A stretch of DNA of 64,000 nt from Welwitschia mirabilis. Its lineage: Eukaryota > Gnetophyta > Gnetopsida > Welwitschiales. The stretch's first letter is position 1, and each line of letters opens with the position of its first letter. The stretch covers positions 145,440,221-145,504,220 of the forward strand of contig JBOZIK010000001.1 of the NCBI GenBank assembly GCA_051453625.1, written 5' to 3'. Below are positions 1 through 13,516 of the stretch, piece after piece. The position numbers and the translations under genes are program-made. The notes under the pieces are model-generated. The model saw only the letters and a list, made by a program, of their open reading frames with translations. It did no database searches and was not told the origin of the DNA.

Positions 1-3000
1 TTTAAACTTTGATTTTACATTTTTTTAACTTTTAGATAAATTATTTTGATGAAAAATAAATCTTGAATAAGAATAAGTTTAATCTTTATTCTTATAAAGT
101 TTATTAGGAGATTTATTTCATTATAAGAGGGGATAATAACTAAACATATGACCTTTTATATAAAAATAGATGTAGGAAATTAGAATATTAAAGTAAATAA
201 CTAGTTTCTAATGGAAGACAGGACTAGCTTAGTGAATAAAACTTTCTTTCTATTATTCAATTCTATACTAATGAATATTTCAAGTAAGAAAGAAAAGTTT
301 TAAGTATTAATAACTAATCCAAGGAGCTTAATAATCTTAATCTTAGATTTATTAAAAATAAGAGGTAAACCTAGTAATTTTAATTTTGAATTTCTTAAAA
401 ACAAGAGATAAATATAACTTTGTCAAGATTAAATTTCTTATGGATAAGAGGAATCTTTTAACTTCATAAAACAAGGCAAACAATGATGCTCTAGAGCATT
501 AGTATTAAAATATGATTTCCATAATTAAATTATTAAAATAATAATGTGATGAATAAAGGACATATCTTTCTCAACCATAGAGGTTTCAAATAACACAATT
601 ATTAAAAACTTGTAAGCATAATATTTTATACACAAGGATATGATATGATAATGAATTAAAATAAACTTAATATATTCTAAAAAATACATCAATCTTAGGA
701 GATAATCATGGATTAACAAAAAACATATATTACAAGGAAGTAATAATAGCATACTACTTAAATAAATTATCAACTAAGATAAAATCAATATTCATACCTA
801 TTATTTTTCCTTCAAAATTGTATGATAAGGCTTCTCAAGAGTCAAATTCAATAGAATTTACCATATTTAAATGTCCTCATAGAGAAGGTAAGATTATTTC
901 AAATTTTAGAACGATTATGCCATTGAAGTTATGAAAAAGCCTTTCTTATTTACATCCTAAATCTTCCTAATAATTTAAAAAACATCTATGATTTACATCT
1001 ATATGGTTAATAAAAAATAAGATCATATGCTAGTTTTATTTATGCACTTATAGCCCATATCATTAAAGATACTTATACAAATATTTTATGTAATAATGAT
1101 CTAAATATATATATATATCAATATTACTATAAAAAGGTATTTTCTATATTCTTAGTTAAGAAAATTGAAGGTTTTCAACCATTGTTTCACTCATCATAAT
1201 AGCATAATATCACATAATCATTTAAAAGTTATTTAGATAATTGATGACCAATAATAAATTATATTCTTTTCTAAATGGTTATTAAGATGATTCCATGACA
1301 TCATCTGTTTCAACTATACTTAACATCAATCATGAAATTAACATTTATGTTTATCTTAATCAAAGTTTTCATAATTTACTAAATTAAATATATTAATCTT
1401 TAAAACTTTAAATTCATTCAAGTCTACTCTATAGGATTTTTACATTTATGAGAAATGCTAAGAGTATCTCCTTTAAGACAGGAAAGCAACTTGAGGTTTC
1501 TAGATGCATATTTTTAAGCTCTAAATCTTATAAAATCATCAAGAAGTAAGTCCTAGTTAACACCATCTAATAGTAAATTTAAATTTTTTGTTATGATAAA
1601 TACTGACTTAGGTACAATAGAGTAATATTAAAAATATTTACACATATTAATTAGTTAAAAATTTCTCATAAAGATAGAGGAGAATGAGGTTCCCCCCAAA
1701 ATGCCAAACTTTAAGCATTTAACCTAGCATCCACCTTTTCTGTAAGTAGCATAAGAAACTACCCTTATAGCGAATCCCCTATGGAGGTAGGTTGGAAATC
1801 CCAGTTATGTAATATTTCAAAAAATATGCCCTTGCAATCAATAACTAGTAGTTAAGGATAAGAACCAAGCAAAAACTAAAACTCCCAAATGCATGTTCTA
1901 GATGTAGAAGCATAAACTCCAAATGCAAGCTCTCAAAGAGCTAACTAGGCTAGCAGTAATCTAAGTTTATCACATCTCATTAGGATAAAAATAGCTATAA
2001 AGAATCATCTTAGTCCTTTTAGTGTATGTAGGGAGTTCTTTAGAAATGGAAGTTTTAGAGGAGAACCCTCTAACCAATTTCAGTACCCTTTATTCCCTTC
2101 TCTTACCTTTGTGCACTTTCTCCCTTGAGTGCCTACATGTTTCCCTCTTCTAGTCCCCTTTAGATAGACTCCTTGATTTAACGCCCTTAATGCTCATGTC
2201 TATCATCATAAAAGTCCTTTTCCCTTATCCAAGCCTTAGGAATTTATCTTCCCATCCTCCTTATAGTCATTATTTGTCACCCTCACTACTACCATGAACC
2301 TGTAGAGTCACTCTCCTAGTATTCTCTCCTCCTCCTTACTACTTCACCAAATCGATCTTGATTTGAACATTTTAACGGATCATAGTATGAGTGCCCTACT
2401 TGGCCTTAACTCGTGTACTCATGAGTTAGAAGATCAATATGGTCTAAACTTAGAATAGAAAGTTAGGCATTAGATGTACAAGGTAGACCTCACTTTGCAA
2501 AACCTATTGGAGATGGAAGCACAGGATGAGACAACACTAGCAATTACATTAGTGTTGATGTACTCATGTCATATAAACATCTATAGCTTTTAGTCATAAT
2601 CCATGATAAGGATCTCTATTATATGCTTTTGTAGGTAGCTTCCATTCTTGAGTCACAGAATCTAAAGAATAGCTGATAAAACCTACTAATTAGTTAACTT
2701 CAAGGTACTATATGTCAGTTTTACTAGCCATAAGAATTTTTAATAGTGCTGCCTTTTGTGTAGTTAAGTTGATCTTTTATCTAACTCACTCTTAGTAATT
2801 AGTGTTTTATTACTTAGTTAAATAGTCTTAATTTTTAGCATTTCAAGTAAGATTTATCATGGGCTACTTTCAAGTCCTTTCTCCTAACATTGCATCCTCC
2901 ATTTAGCAGTTAGTCCTTATCTTACCTAGGGCTTAATAATAGAGTTTGACATCCTAGTATGCAGTCTTGTATTCTATACTATATTCTCTTTTTTAATATA

Positions 3001-5400
3001 TCTTTACTTTGCATTTACCTCAAAAATTAATTAAAAATTTCATGAAAAACCATTCATTTTTATACTATTTAGGGTTCCTCCCATTCCCTATCCCTTATTT
3101 AATTCTAAGATTTCTCACTTACCTAGTAGTGCTACTTGAATTAAGGTGCATATGAACATATAACCAAAGTAATATAGGAGATTTTTCTAGAAATAAATGA
3201 TTTAAATTATAAAAAATAACCTCAAAAAATTACCTAAAGATACCTAAATGAATTACTAACCTAGAGAGTCTACTTGTTGCTTTATCTAAAACTTATGTTT
3301 TTGACCTCTCTTTTTATGGGCATATGATGTCTAAGTGATTAATTAAAATATCTTTAGATATTTCATGCTTGAATGTGTAATATTATTATATTTATAATTT
3401 TATGTTTTGACATCCAAAATTTGTATCTTTATGCACATAAGATTTTAGCATTTGAAAGTTAGTTCTTTTATTATACAAATTCTAGATATCTAATTATAAT
3501 TTACATCTCTATATGTTATAGGACATTGGACTACTTTGATATTATAAACTTAAGCATCAAAACATGACATTGTATATTCATGAAATAAAATACAATAATA
3601 AAATCAAGTGAGATTTAAAAAAAAGGAAATGATATGAAATATCAACATGATAAATAATAATTTTTATTCTAGCCACATATAAGTAGTATTAATAAGAAGA
3701 ATAGTAATACTAGTGGAATATGAAATTACATGTATAAATCTAGGTAAGGGCTTTTTTCATTATGGTTTTGTTAAGTTTTTTCCCCTCTTCATTTAAGAAT
3801 AAGTGAATTTTCACATTTATGATCATAACTTTTATCTTAAAAACCAACATTAGAGTCCCTAGGACTTCATGATGATTATATCACTTATTATGTATAGAGA
3901 AGCTAATATTTTAGTATTATTAATGGATTTAATGATATCATCCATATTAAAACTACATATGTTATTAGTGTATTTAATGATCCACAAAAGATGAATTAAG
4001 GTATCATGTGCTAAAGTAGATATTATTAATATTGAAAATAAATAAGTCTTGTTGGTTGTTTTTTGTATACCAATATTATTATCTAAATAAATAAACCCTA
4101 TAGGTGTTATGAATACCTATAATATTTGATATGAAATTGGAACTCTGATGAATTTCACTCTATGGTGATGTCAAGGTTATTAAATTTATGCACTTCACAT
4201 ACCTATATATCTTAGATAACCAATTACTTTCTATTAACAAAAAAAATATGTACAAATAATTTAGTAGGACACTAGCTTTAGATTCTAAAGAAAAAAATTA
4301 AAAGGACCTTTTAGCTTCCTTTAAGAGAGAAAAATCTCAAAACTAAAAGCATTATTTAACTAAATAGACTAGATAAGGGATTCAATAATAGAGGTCCCAT
4401 GAAAAAATGAGTATGCTAAAGTAAAAAAAAAATAGATAGTGATCAAGATATCTAGAAAATTATGAAAAATCCCATATTCTAAAGCCTTTCATGCATGAAG
4501 CTTATACAAATTAGTTAATTTTGCGATTTTCAAGTCTTATCAACCAATGTTGATGAAACTATTTCAAGATTTATAGTTTGGAAACTTCTAGATTTGGTTT
4601 TTGTGCAGCATCTCTCTCCTAATATTTCAGGTACTTATTCACTTTAATTATAGTATTTATCTCCTACATTTGGATGATGGCTTTGTAGCACTGGACTTCT
4701 ATGCCTTGAATCCTATCTAGATGCATGTGCAATGAAAGCCTTTGATTCCTTTTAATTACATTCTTTTCGACTAAGCAATGTATAATCCCAACTTTGTAAA
4801 TAGCCATGTAGCAAAAGATTCTAGAGATGACAAGGTAAAACCTTTAAGAAAATTCTCAAGATCTAGGGACAACCCTGGTCCTTCTCAAAAGAAGTAGATG
4901 AGATAGGTAAAGAAGCCAAGGAACTCAAAGAAAAAGAATGAGATGGTTGAGGGAAAGGAAAGGCTTTAGAAACTAAGGAAACTAAGATAGGATAGGAACA
5001 AAGAGGAGGGAGAGAGGAAGGAAAATGATGAAATAAAAGGATATTTAGGATCTAATGGAAGTGAATCTATATTAAAGGCACAAGAAGGAGAAGGGACAAA
5101 GCAGGCCAATGCAACTAATCTTAAGGGAAACTAGTTGACAGTTTAAATAAGTAAAGTTAGGAGTAGTACTTAGATACCTTTATAATACTTTATCTCCACT
5201 GTCTAAATGAAGAAGGCTTAGGAGATAAAGCTAAGGATGAGATTTCTTATGGATTTGACTTCTTTATTAAGTGCTATTCAATAGAGATAGGATGAGTCTC
5301 AAATAATAAAATGTATAAATTATTATTATTATTTTTAAATAAATATAAGCACTAAATTAGGAAAGTTAGGATGTTTACCCTTAGGCCATCTTATAAACAT
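1..5400. other. AT-rich stretch without recognisable genes
   Basis: No open frame longer than about 80 codons and no recognisable domain on either strand. Positions 1,680-2,560 are less AT-biased and read like eroded coding sequence, but I cannot assign them. Positions 4,830-5,110 are purine-rich on the plus strand (dense AAG/GAA/GGA codons) and would give a Lys/Glu-rich peptide with stops; this could be a relic of a retroelement basic protein, but nothing more specific is visible. A poly-T-flanked, AT-only character throughout suggests very old repeats. Confidence 0.4.
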
Positions 5401-5880
5401 ATTAAGAAAATGAAGTGCAATTCCTTCATTTTTCATGGTTATTGAATTCCACTAAGTACCTGTCAATCATTTGTATTATTAGTTGGCATAGTGAAAACAT
5501 CTTCAATTTAGTAAGATGACCACTCTTTAATCTAATTGGATAGCCATCATAGAAGTAGTCAATATCAAGATGCTTGTGCTCCTTTGGATTAAGGTTCTCT
5601 CATTCTACTGGGATCCTTGGAGCCTTATTAATGGAACTCTTGGATACTTTAATAACTATTTTTTGGAAGGTTATATACTAACACCTCCACTTGTAAAAAA
5701 ATTCTCTTGTGTCAAGTATGAAAGAAGTTCATATCCTCCTAAACATGTGCTTCTAGTCACATCTCATAACCATTAACCCAGCTTACCTTTTTTCTCATAT
5801 TTCATTAGGATTGCTAGCTCATGTATTGGATGTCTACCCATTATCATAGAAATCTCTTTCCACTAATGAGGGATGGAACA
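5401..5880. other. Unassigned stretch with one short open frame
   Basis: A 68-codon plus-strand frame at 5,570-5,776 starts MLVLLWIKVL and contains WDPWSLING. I do not recognise it. It could be a chance frame or an old transposon segment next to the 3' side of the minus-strand LINE. No function is proposed. Confidence 0.3.
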
Positions 5881-6054
5881 AGCGATCTACAGTAGCATGG
5901 AAGTAGCATTTTGAAAAAGGCTAGAATTTTTAGCTTTCTAAATATACTAAGACATTAAGTCTTATTGTTTAAAATTTATTGTATCAAGTCTTGTTAATTT
6001 TACACTAGCATGTAAGCATGCTACAACTTGTCTTAACCACTCTCACTTACTAGA

Positions 6055-7510
6055 TAGATGGGGAATATATTTACCCTCTTTGTTACATAGGATGCACATA
6101 TTATTAACTAAAATTTTAGTTTTTGTAATTTATTAGTAATAAGAATGACCATCTTATTTAGGATCCAAATGAAGGCCTTAATCTTTTCTAAAAGTATACC
6201 TTTTCATAAGATTTGAGTCCCTTGTTCTTTCCCATATTTAGCCATTAGCATTCTTTTATTATTACAATCAAGGGTAACTCTAAGTTCCTCTAGCTTACCT
6301 TTAACTTTTTAAATGTTTTTTTCATAAAATTGAGTTTTTCCCATGAGTTGTATCTTGATCAGTATATTTAGAGGCCATCAAGTAAGCCCATATTATCTTA
6401 CCTTCATCTAACCTTCTGCATATGATACACTGACCTATTAACATTATATCCTCAATATTATGAATACCTAATTCACCTAACTCTTTGGGTTTGCTAACTT
6501 TTTTCCATTTTACCAGGTTAATTCAATTTTTATCTTTCTTTTTCAACCAAAATAACCTTCTAATATGACTATTGAGAAGTTGACACACCTTCTTGGGTGT
6601 GGTGATAACAACCCTAGTAAAGCTAGTAATAGAGTTGACACACATATTGAGTAACAATGATTTGGATTACATAGATAAGAATCTGTTTCTTCACCTTAAA
6701 TACCATTTTTCAATCTCTTCTATAAGGGGCTTTCAAGTATCTATTTCATGAAAAATTTTCATTAGAATTCATAAGCATGCATATATCCCTTTTTCTTTTC
6801 TAAGTTCTATATCATTCATAATAATGTGCTTACATCTACTTCTTATGTTAAAAAAATATACTTTAAATTTATCCCAATTTNNNNNNNNNNNNNNNNNNNN
6901 NNNNNNNNNNNNNNNNNNNNNNNNNNNNNNNNNNNNNNNNNNNNNNNNNNNNNNNNNNNNNNNNNNNNNNNNNNNNNNNNATCCCAATTTATGGTAAGAT
7001 TTGTCATATTATTAAAATTCAGGCAGTCCATGATAGCCCTAGCATCTTCTTTTATCAATTTAGTAGTTATCATGATATCGTCTACATGGTGATTATTGAG
7101 AAAGACCTGCTGTATTTTCTTATAGTGGATATTTCTTTAGGAATTTGTTCATTTTATACATAACTAGAATGAAAATATAGGTTATAATAGGTCCCCTCAC
7201 CTTAGCCCCCTACATGATGAGAAGAAACCATTACCATTAGCATTCATTTTAACTAAGAATGTTATCATCTCTTATCAGTTAAGAAATGATTTATCATTTC
7301 CTCTAGAAATTCTTTTTTAATAAGAAATCATTAGAGGGTTTCCTAAATTACTAAATCATAAACCTTGGCTATATCCAATTTAATAAACATAGCCATCAAT
7401 CTATGCATTTTTAAGTATGAATAACCTCATGATTCAAGATAATCTGATCTTGAATATATCTTGATAAACAAAACTTGCTTGATTAGGATTTTTAGGATTT
7501 ATTAGTAATG
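6055..7510 (-). pseudogene. L1-type LINE reverse transcriptase relic, 5' truncated
   Basis: Minus-strand non-LTR retrotransposon ORF2 fragment. Reading from high to low coordinates: an NQASFV stretch (about 7,465), the RT domain A-like KLDIAKVYD (about 7,375), the RG-PI-TYIFILVM block (about 7,190), the catalytic VDDI (7,075-7,086) and ARAIMDCL-F then LTINWD at the edge of a gap, followed by SRCKHII and KEKG, the post-RT VKWKKVSKPKELGELGI block (about 6,480-6,520) and a zf-RVT-like CILCNKEGKYIPHL (about 6,090). This order is diagnostic of plant L1 elements. Numerous stops and frameshifts; the domain A aspartate survives but no long frame does. It is cut off upstream by the family A LTR starting at 7,517. 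No endonuclease domain or poly-A tail was found. Confidence 0.85.
6881..6980. other. Assembly gap, 100 N
   Basis: Exactly 100 N inside the LINE RT. Both flanks carry the same 10 bases (atcccaattt). Overlapping them leaves the LINE reading frame continuous, so the gap is probably a scaffolder default and no sequence may be missing. Confidence 0.9.
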
Positions 7511-7516
7511 GGCTTG

Positions 7517-8876
7517 TGAGGATTGATTGAGCTTAAAGAAAAATGCATAATAGAAATACCTCACCAAATAATGCGATTCCCAAACCTGGGTATGTCCACA
7601 CACAGAGGATAGCTTTTTCTCACACTTTTAGATAGTATTAACCTACACAAAAATAGTGGTTTTTTGGTGTACCACTAACATTACAATAAATGAGAGTTTT
7701 CTTACAAGACAACACTCTCTCCCCCTTAAGGGAATAATGGTTTCTAACTTACCAATAATCTTTACCATGAATAAGTGCTCATAGGCACAACCTTAAATGC
7801 ACACCCATATAAGAGTCACCTTACACTATGTTTGGTATTCAAAATGGACTTTATAATAACATTAAATAATAAGATAATCCATAATGTAAAACCAAAAGTA
7901 CAACATAATAATAAGCCTGAAGATATTACTGTGATGAAGATTTAAGCTCCTTGATGTTGTTGTTGTTGTCATAAGTATGAATGAAGAATGCAATAATGAA
8001 GATCCAAGAGAAAATGATAATAGGAGTACTAGCTTATTTACAATTATGTCTTAATTCTTCATGAGAAGTGCATTTTACTCATGCAAGATTTCTTTTGATG
8101 TTGATCATTGAGAGTTAATAAATCTTTGTATTTCTAATTGATCAATGAAGTACCAAAAGTTTTTTTTAGATTTCTGACATTGAGACTTTATAAGGTTGAA
8201 GAAGATCTAACTATTTTAGCTTGAAATGTAGCCATTGATTTTGTAAACATTATGCAATGGATAGTAAATGTCTATGCTTTAGGTCCGTATCTTTGGTTTT
8301 AATCAATGTGAACTTTAATCCAAGATGTCTTGAATTTTATAGATGTCTTTACTCCAAACATCTTTACTTTTGTATACGTCTCTATCAAATTTCCTAGATT
8401 TTGATAAAATTTGCACTGTAGTATCCTTGGACCTTCATGATCATGAATCTATGAGGTATAAGTTAATTTCTCATTTGAAACATAAGATATTAGTTGAAAA
8501 CTAAATTGACTTTATTACCTGTTTTATCTTAGTATAGACATCTTCAGACATGTAGACATCTTCATCTTTGTTAGGATCAACTTTGAGTTCAGTAATCTTG
8601 AATATGATAGATGTATTTTGACCTATAGCTAAATTATAGTACATTCAAGACGTCTTCATATTTTTAAGTGTCTTCACTTGAGATGTCTTTAATTTTCTAG
8701 ACATCTTTAAACAATTTATTTGATAGTTTGAAATTTGATCCTTTTTGTGATATGTTTCTTATGAAGATCCATTATGATCTAGTGAAAATCAAGTTATGAT
8801 ATTTCTATAATTACCTATCTACATAATGATATAAAATATTTGATAAGTGGAATCATCAAAACTATATTTTCTAACA
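7517..8876 (-). mobile_element. Copia family A, 3' LTR, copy 1
   Basis: Long terminal repeat of a minus-oriented Ty1/copia element. Its minus-strand start is TGTTAGAAAATATAG at 8,876, directly preceded by a polypurine tract (complement of atctcccacttt, 8,877-8,888). Its other end lies near 7,517 (TGAGGATTGATTGAGCTT on the plus strand). The same LTR recurs at 24,298 and at 59,870, with shared blocks such as aatgcataatag, cacccatata and the many AGATGTCT/AGACATCT octamers. Six exact octamers lie between about 8,310 and 8,705. The lower boundary is inferred from the alignment with the other copies and may be off by a few bases. Confidence 0.8.
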
Positions 8877-9598
8877 ATCTCCCACTTTATGATGATGTCC
8901 AAAAGTTGACAAATCTCATTAGTGCAAACTTATCTAAATAACTAAAATCTGACATTTTATATTTCAAATAAAAATACATAATTGATAGTTGTAATCATCA
9001 TGATATAAGTTATTTGAAAACAAATAAAATGCATAGATATATACCACTTGAGGAACCAAAAACATTTGATAAACTCTCAATTGAAATTGAGTTGCATGTT
9101 AATACTATATCATAATAAATGTATTCATTGAAATATGCAATCATCATATAAAAGCATTTTAATCAACAAATAATCAAAATATTGCATAGTCAAACATGTG
9201 TTAATTATTTACCAAAACATCTCCCCCTTTTTAAAAAATAAATAAAAGGAATATAGGTCTTAAAGCTTGAGGCTCCCCTTGCATATATGCCTTATTAGGA
9301 ATTAACTGTTATACTATTAACTATTTTTTGGTAGTCCATGCAGTCAAAGACATCTACAAGTCTTAAAGATGTCTTTCTTAGAGACATCTACAAATATGAA
9401 GACATCTATAATGAAAGTTCCAGAATTTTCAAAAAGATCTATGACTACTATAAGCATAATGATATCACTTAGAAAAGATAAATATTAAGCACATAATTTA
9501 ATTTTAACTACATCAAATTACATCTAATAATAATCTAAGCTCATAAAATAAATATAATGTAGAGTTGAGAAATTAAAAGATATTAGCTATTTAATTAC
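8877..9598 (-). other. Copia A 3' non-coding region with two polypurine tracts
   Basis: Region between the end of pol and the 3' LTR. A first PPT abuts the LTR (8,877-8,888). A second PPT-like tract (complement of catctccccctttt) lies at 9,219-9,232, about 340 bp upstream in element sense. Four more AGATGTCT/AGACATCT octamers are packed at 9,348-9,406. Duplicated PPTs are a known trait of the Sirevirus branch of copia. Confidence 0.6.
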
Positions 9599-9697
9599 CT
9601 GATTGGGCAAGGAATAATCTTCAAATTCCTACACAACTTTACATATGTTTTAGTACTTAGAGGTTTTGAAAACACATCTACAAGTTGATCATTGTTG
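9599..9697 (-). pseudogene. Copia A RNase H C-terminal relic
   Basis: On the minus strand the frame reads NDQLVDVFSKPLSTKTYVKL followed by CRNLKIIPCPI. This is the conserved C-terminal end of the Ty1/copia RNase H domain (the 'DQLADIFTKPL' block). It sits about 720 bp upstream of the PPT and LTR, which is the expected spacing for a Sirevirus-like element. Upstream of 9,700 the homology stops abruptly, so the rest of pol has been lost or displaced. Together with the LTR it shows that family A is a copia element on the minus strand. Confidence 0.8.
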
Positions 9698-11583
9698 TGG
9701 TGCGTATTTGTACAAGCTTTTACATTCGAAGAGATATTATCATTTATAACCAAAATAAATATATTACATAATATATCACACTAGTATGAGTGGAAGTAGA
9801 CCCAAAATTCATATTCATGTTGAATACTATGAGATGAGACTCATATTACTTTGCAAAGAAATACTAAGAACTAGAAATAACGAATAATGTAAGAAATAAA
9901 AGGTATAATGCAAATGCAAGATGCAACTAATCTAGATGAAATGCAAAAATGGAACTAATACTACTTGCTTTCAGCCTTAATAAAGACTATCCTTGATGAT
10001 CTATATTACCTAATAAATTATCATAAGATCAAGGGCAATAATAAATTATAAAACTAATTAGAAAATCTGACATGCAAATATGAAAACAAACAAGGTTTAT
10101 ATTAAGAAAGAGTAAGAAGAATCTTGGTTACAAAATAGCCAGGACTTAATGGAGCATACACAGTCCTCCACTAAGTGCATGTCTTTCTACAACACTTAAG
10201 ATGGATCTCCCATCGTTTGATCTCCTATCACAAGAATTTCTGGTGCAAGAAAGATGAGAAGAAGAGTCTAAAAGGGGTCTATTTATAAGAACTCATAGCA
10301 GAAAAAGATAAGTAGTAGGTGCGGTTAGGTGCGCTCATAAATAAAATGAATGAAATAGTTAAAATTTGCTGTCAGAGTCATTTACATATGAGTATCATCT
10401 AGACGACAGTACAGATAATAATAAGGACAACAATACATTACAAAGGATGGCTCAGAATGATGACTCAACAGTGATTCAGTAGTGCACATTAATAGTCGTC
10501 ATCCTACTTGTCATGGGGATGATAAAGAGGATGATGGTTTTCTTTGATTATTTTCTTGAGGAAAAACCTAGCATTTTTATTAATAATCTTTGTTCAAGAC
10601 TCTATGCATCAGAATATGCATTTTATACATCAAATTTGGGTAAGAATTACACATTTCCTTAGATTTCCTATTGAATCTCGAAAATCCTTAGAATTGCACT
10701 TAAACTTGTGTAAAAGTCCTACAAAACAACTCATAAAATCCTATCAAATAACCACAAATTGACAGCACAACATAGCCCTCACTTAGCCTTTGTCAGTTCC
10801 TAACAAATACTAAGCAAAAAAAACATAATTGTGAGCCAATTTATTTTTCAAAATATAAATCTGGAAAATATAAAATAGGCTCTAAAAAATATCACATAGA
10901 TAAATAACAAGTAATGCATAATGTGTATAAAAATTCAAAAATTTTATTTCATGAAAGCTTTGAATTAAGTTAAATTTTTTTTTAAAATGAGTCATAAAAA
11001 TGGGTCCCTACCCCTAAAAAATAAAGCAAAGAAAGGAGATAGGAGTAAGAAGTTAGATAAAAGAGAACAACTTTCTAAATGAAGTGCAAAGCTAAATAAT
11101 GTTGGATTTGAAAAATAGATATTAATAAAATATTTTAATAGGTAAAGAAAAGAGTGGATAATAAAAATGTTTCATCATAGAAAGAACATGATAGTGCTTA
11201 GAATACTAAAAATCTAAAATTAATACAAAGTTATTAAGAAAACACTTATCTAAGCAATGAATTATCTTTTATTAAAAACTTGAACAAGGAAAACATGCTA
11301 AGAAAATATGGTAATGACTTTGAAATAACCAACTGAGCTACAAAAAAAAACAAGAAGAATGGCATAAGATAACATAAACAAAAGATAGCTCACCAATCTG
11401 ATATTTTAACCTAATAAAATCCTATAAAAGAAATCATAACATTACTTGATGTGAAAAATTCATAACTTATTATACAAAAATTCCATTTGATAAGGTAGGG
11501 GTTATGACTATGCTAAAATAAAATGCTTTAAACAATGAATGCTTAGACCAAAGAATTGCTCAAAAATGAACTCACCTACCATC

Positions 11584-11787
11584 ATCTCAAAACAAACACC
11601 CAAATTTCAAGAAATAAAATAATCATGTTGAAGGACTAAGATCCTACGAAACAAGTAATACCTCTGATGATATCAGAAACATTACTGATCCCATAGCCTC
11701 AAAGTTTAGTACAACTTTATTATCCATAATAAAAGGAGTGCAACAATAGCCAGAGAAGGAAGAACCCATAAAGCATGGTTAACTAAC
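11584..11787. repeat. 205-bp direct repeat, copy 1
   Basis: Begins atctcaaaacaaacaccc and ends at catggttaactaac. It matches 12,930-13,134 along its whole length with scattered substitutions. The two copies could be pieces of two LTRs of one element, a segmental duplication, or two scaffold ends from related elements, because copy 2 begins exactly at a gap. Confidence 0.7.
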
Positions 11788-12829
11788 TTCCCAATGGAGT
11801 TCCCATAGCTACCATATTACACTACTAAAGGCTTCTCTTAGAAATATTTATCCTAATGTACTTATAGCGGGACATCATGGTGATCATGTTTTTGAGAGAG
11901 TATAAAACATTATGGTCTTTATATCACTCTCTTCTCTTTCTTTTTTTTCCCTTTTTTTAATTGAAAACAAAACAACATTCCACATGACCAAATACTCTAA
12001 AAGAAAAAGATAAACATTATAAGATTAAGATAGAAAAAAGAACTCTTAAACTCTCTAAGATCTTTTATAATTAGAAAAAATAAAAAATAAAGCATCTTCC
12101 TTCAAATTAAAGTTCATGGACATGTGAATTTCCTAAGATTGAGTGAATCCAATCTTACCACTAAAATGTCCAAGTTAAAAGACTAATCATAGAAATAAAT
12201 ACATAAGTTAGGTTTGAAAAAAAATGATTAAGTAATGCCATAATAATCATGTAAAACAAAAATCTAAGAGAAAATTCAGATGATTTACTCATGTAATTCC
12301 AAATTTTTGCCCATTTACTTCCTACAATTCTTAAGCATTCAAGTTAAAAATCTTAACAGAGCCATAAAAATGTATTTTCTCAAACTAAAATCATTATTTT
12401 ATTGATTATCGTCCTACTTATCCTCTAGATGACAAAGAGGACAATACACATAAGAAATAGAAACATAATACAAAAAACTTACAAAAAAACTTAAAAACTG
12501 AAACTAAAAAAGTAGACTTTCATCCACCTGATCATCCAAATGATAGAGGAAACAATAGATTATTATTGCAGAATAGAAAACAGAAAACACAAATTGCAAA
12601 TAGAAAAACTAAAAACAGAAAATAGGGACTATCAAAATAGAAAACTAAAAATCAAAAGTATCATAAAAGAAAAAAGAAAATATCAAGGCAAGTAATCTTT
12701 ATTTAAAAACCTAAAATCTAACTTATACTTTATTGAAGAACAAAAAAAGAAAGCAAAAGAAAGATGGTCTTAAGAAATGTATATTCTTTTAGAAAAATGA
12801 GGTCTAAGCCAAATATTTACCAATTGATA

Positions 12830-12929
12830 NNNNNNNNNNNNNNNNNNNNNNNNNNNNNNNNNNNNNNNNNNNNNNNNNNNNNNNNNNNNNNNNNNNNNNN
12901 NNNNNNNNNNNNNNNNNNNNNNNNNNNNN
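12830..12929. other. Assembly gap, 100 N
   Basis: Exactly 100 N. The left flank has no similarity to the right flank; the right flank starts directly with copy 2 of the 205-bp direct repeat. Confidence 0.95.
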
Positions 12930-13134
12930 ATCTTAAAACAAACACCCAAATCTCAAGAAATGAAATGATCATGTGGAAAGACTAAGAGTCTAGGAAATAA
13001 GCAATGCATCTGATAATACCAAGAACACCACTAATCCCATAGCCTTAAAGTTTAAATACAACTTTATTATCCATGATGAGGAGAGTGCAACCACAGTTAG
13101 AGAATTAAGGACCCATGAAGCATGGCTAACTAAC
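12930..13134. repeat. 205-bp direct repeat, copy 2
   Basis: Starts right after the gap and ends where the copia fragment F begins at 13,135. See copy 1 at 11,584 for the comparison. Confidence 0.7.
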
Positions 13135-13282
13135 CTTTACTTTTATTTGTATATTTTGGATAGTATGTAGATATATTTTCAAATAGATTGCAATTAGTAG
13201 AAATACAAAGGAGTCAAGTGAAAGTGATATAAGATTAGTTCAAAAATTTGACAAAGACAAAAAACTTTTTTTCATTGCAATT

Positions 13283-13516
13283 ATGCCTTCCTTACAGAAT
13301 TTGCCCAATACATTAAAGCGAGATGATTTAGATATGATTTATGAAGAACAGGATGAGCTAGAAAACACATGTCAAGAACTATACCTAGGATGTAAAAAGT
13401 TAGCTAAAAAGATAAATGATCTGAACAAGATTATAAAATCTCTTATCAAGGAAAAGGAGGAAATGGAATTAAGATTCAAGAAGATCAAATCAAAAAACTA
13501 TGATCTCACCCTATAG
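13283..13516 (+). pseudogene. Copia gag C-terminal coiled-coil segment (F)
   Basis: A 77-codon open frame. It reads RDDLDMIYEEQDELEN, then a heptad-like Leu/Ile/Lys-rich helix (KKLAKKINDLNKIIKSLIK). The same segment occurs in C gag (PDDLDIINEDQNELED) and in B. It corresponds to the coiled coil at the C-terminus of Sirevirus-type gag, probably used for capsid assembly. The capsid-like N-terminal domain and the zinc knuckle are missing upstream. A stop at 13,514 separates it from the continuing frame VKELYHFVNKF. Confidence 0.75.

Larger units (their letters stand above)
9700..13134. other. Unassigned AT-rich repeat region
   Basis: No coding domain seen on either strand. Part of it (10,120-10,350 and 10,430-10,800) is less AT-biased and may be retroelement LTR or leader sequence. 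It contains a dispersed direct repeat (11,584 and 12,930) and a 100-N gap. A 72-codon frame at 10,544-10,762 has no recognisable features. Confidence 0.35.

Noticed and set aside
5570-5776. 68-codon plus-strand frame as a gene or LINE part
   Set aside because: It has no recognisable motif and lies antisense to the LINE; kept only as an unassigned stretch.
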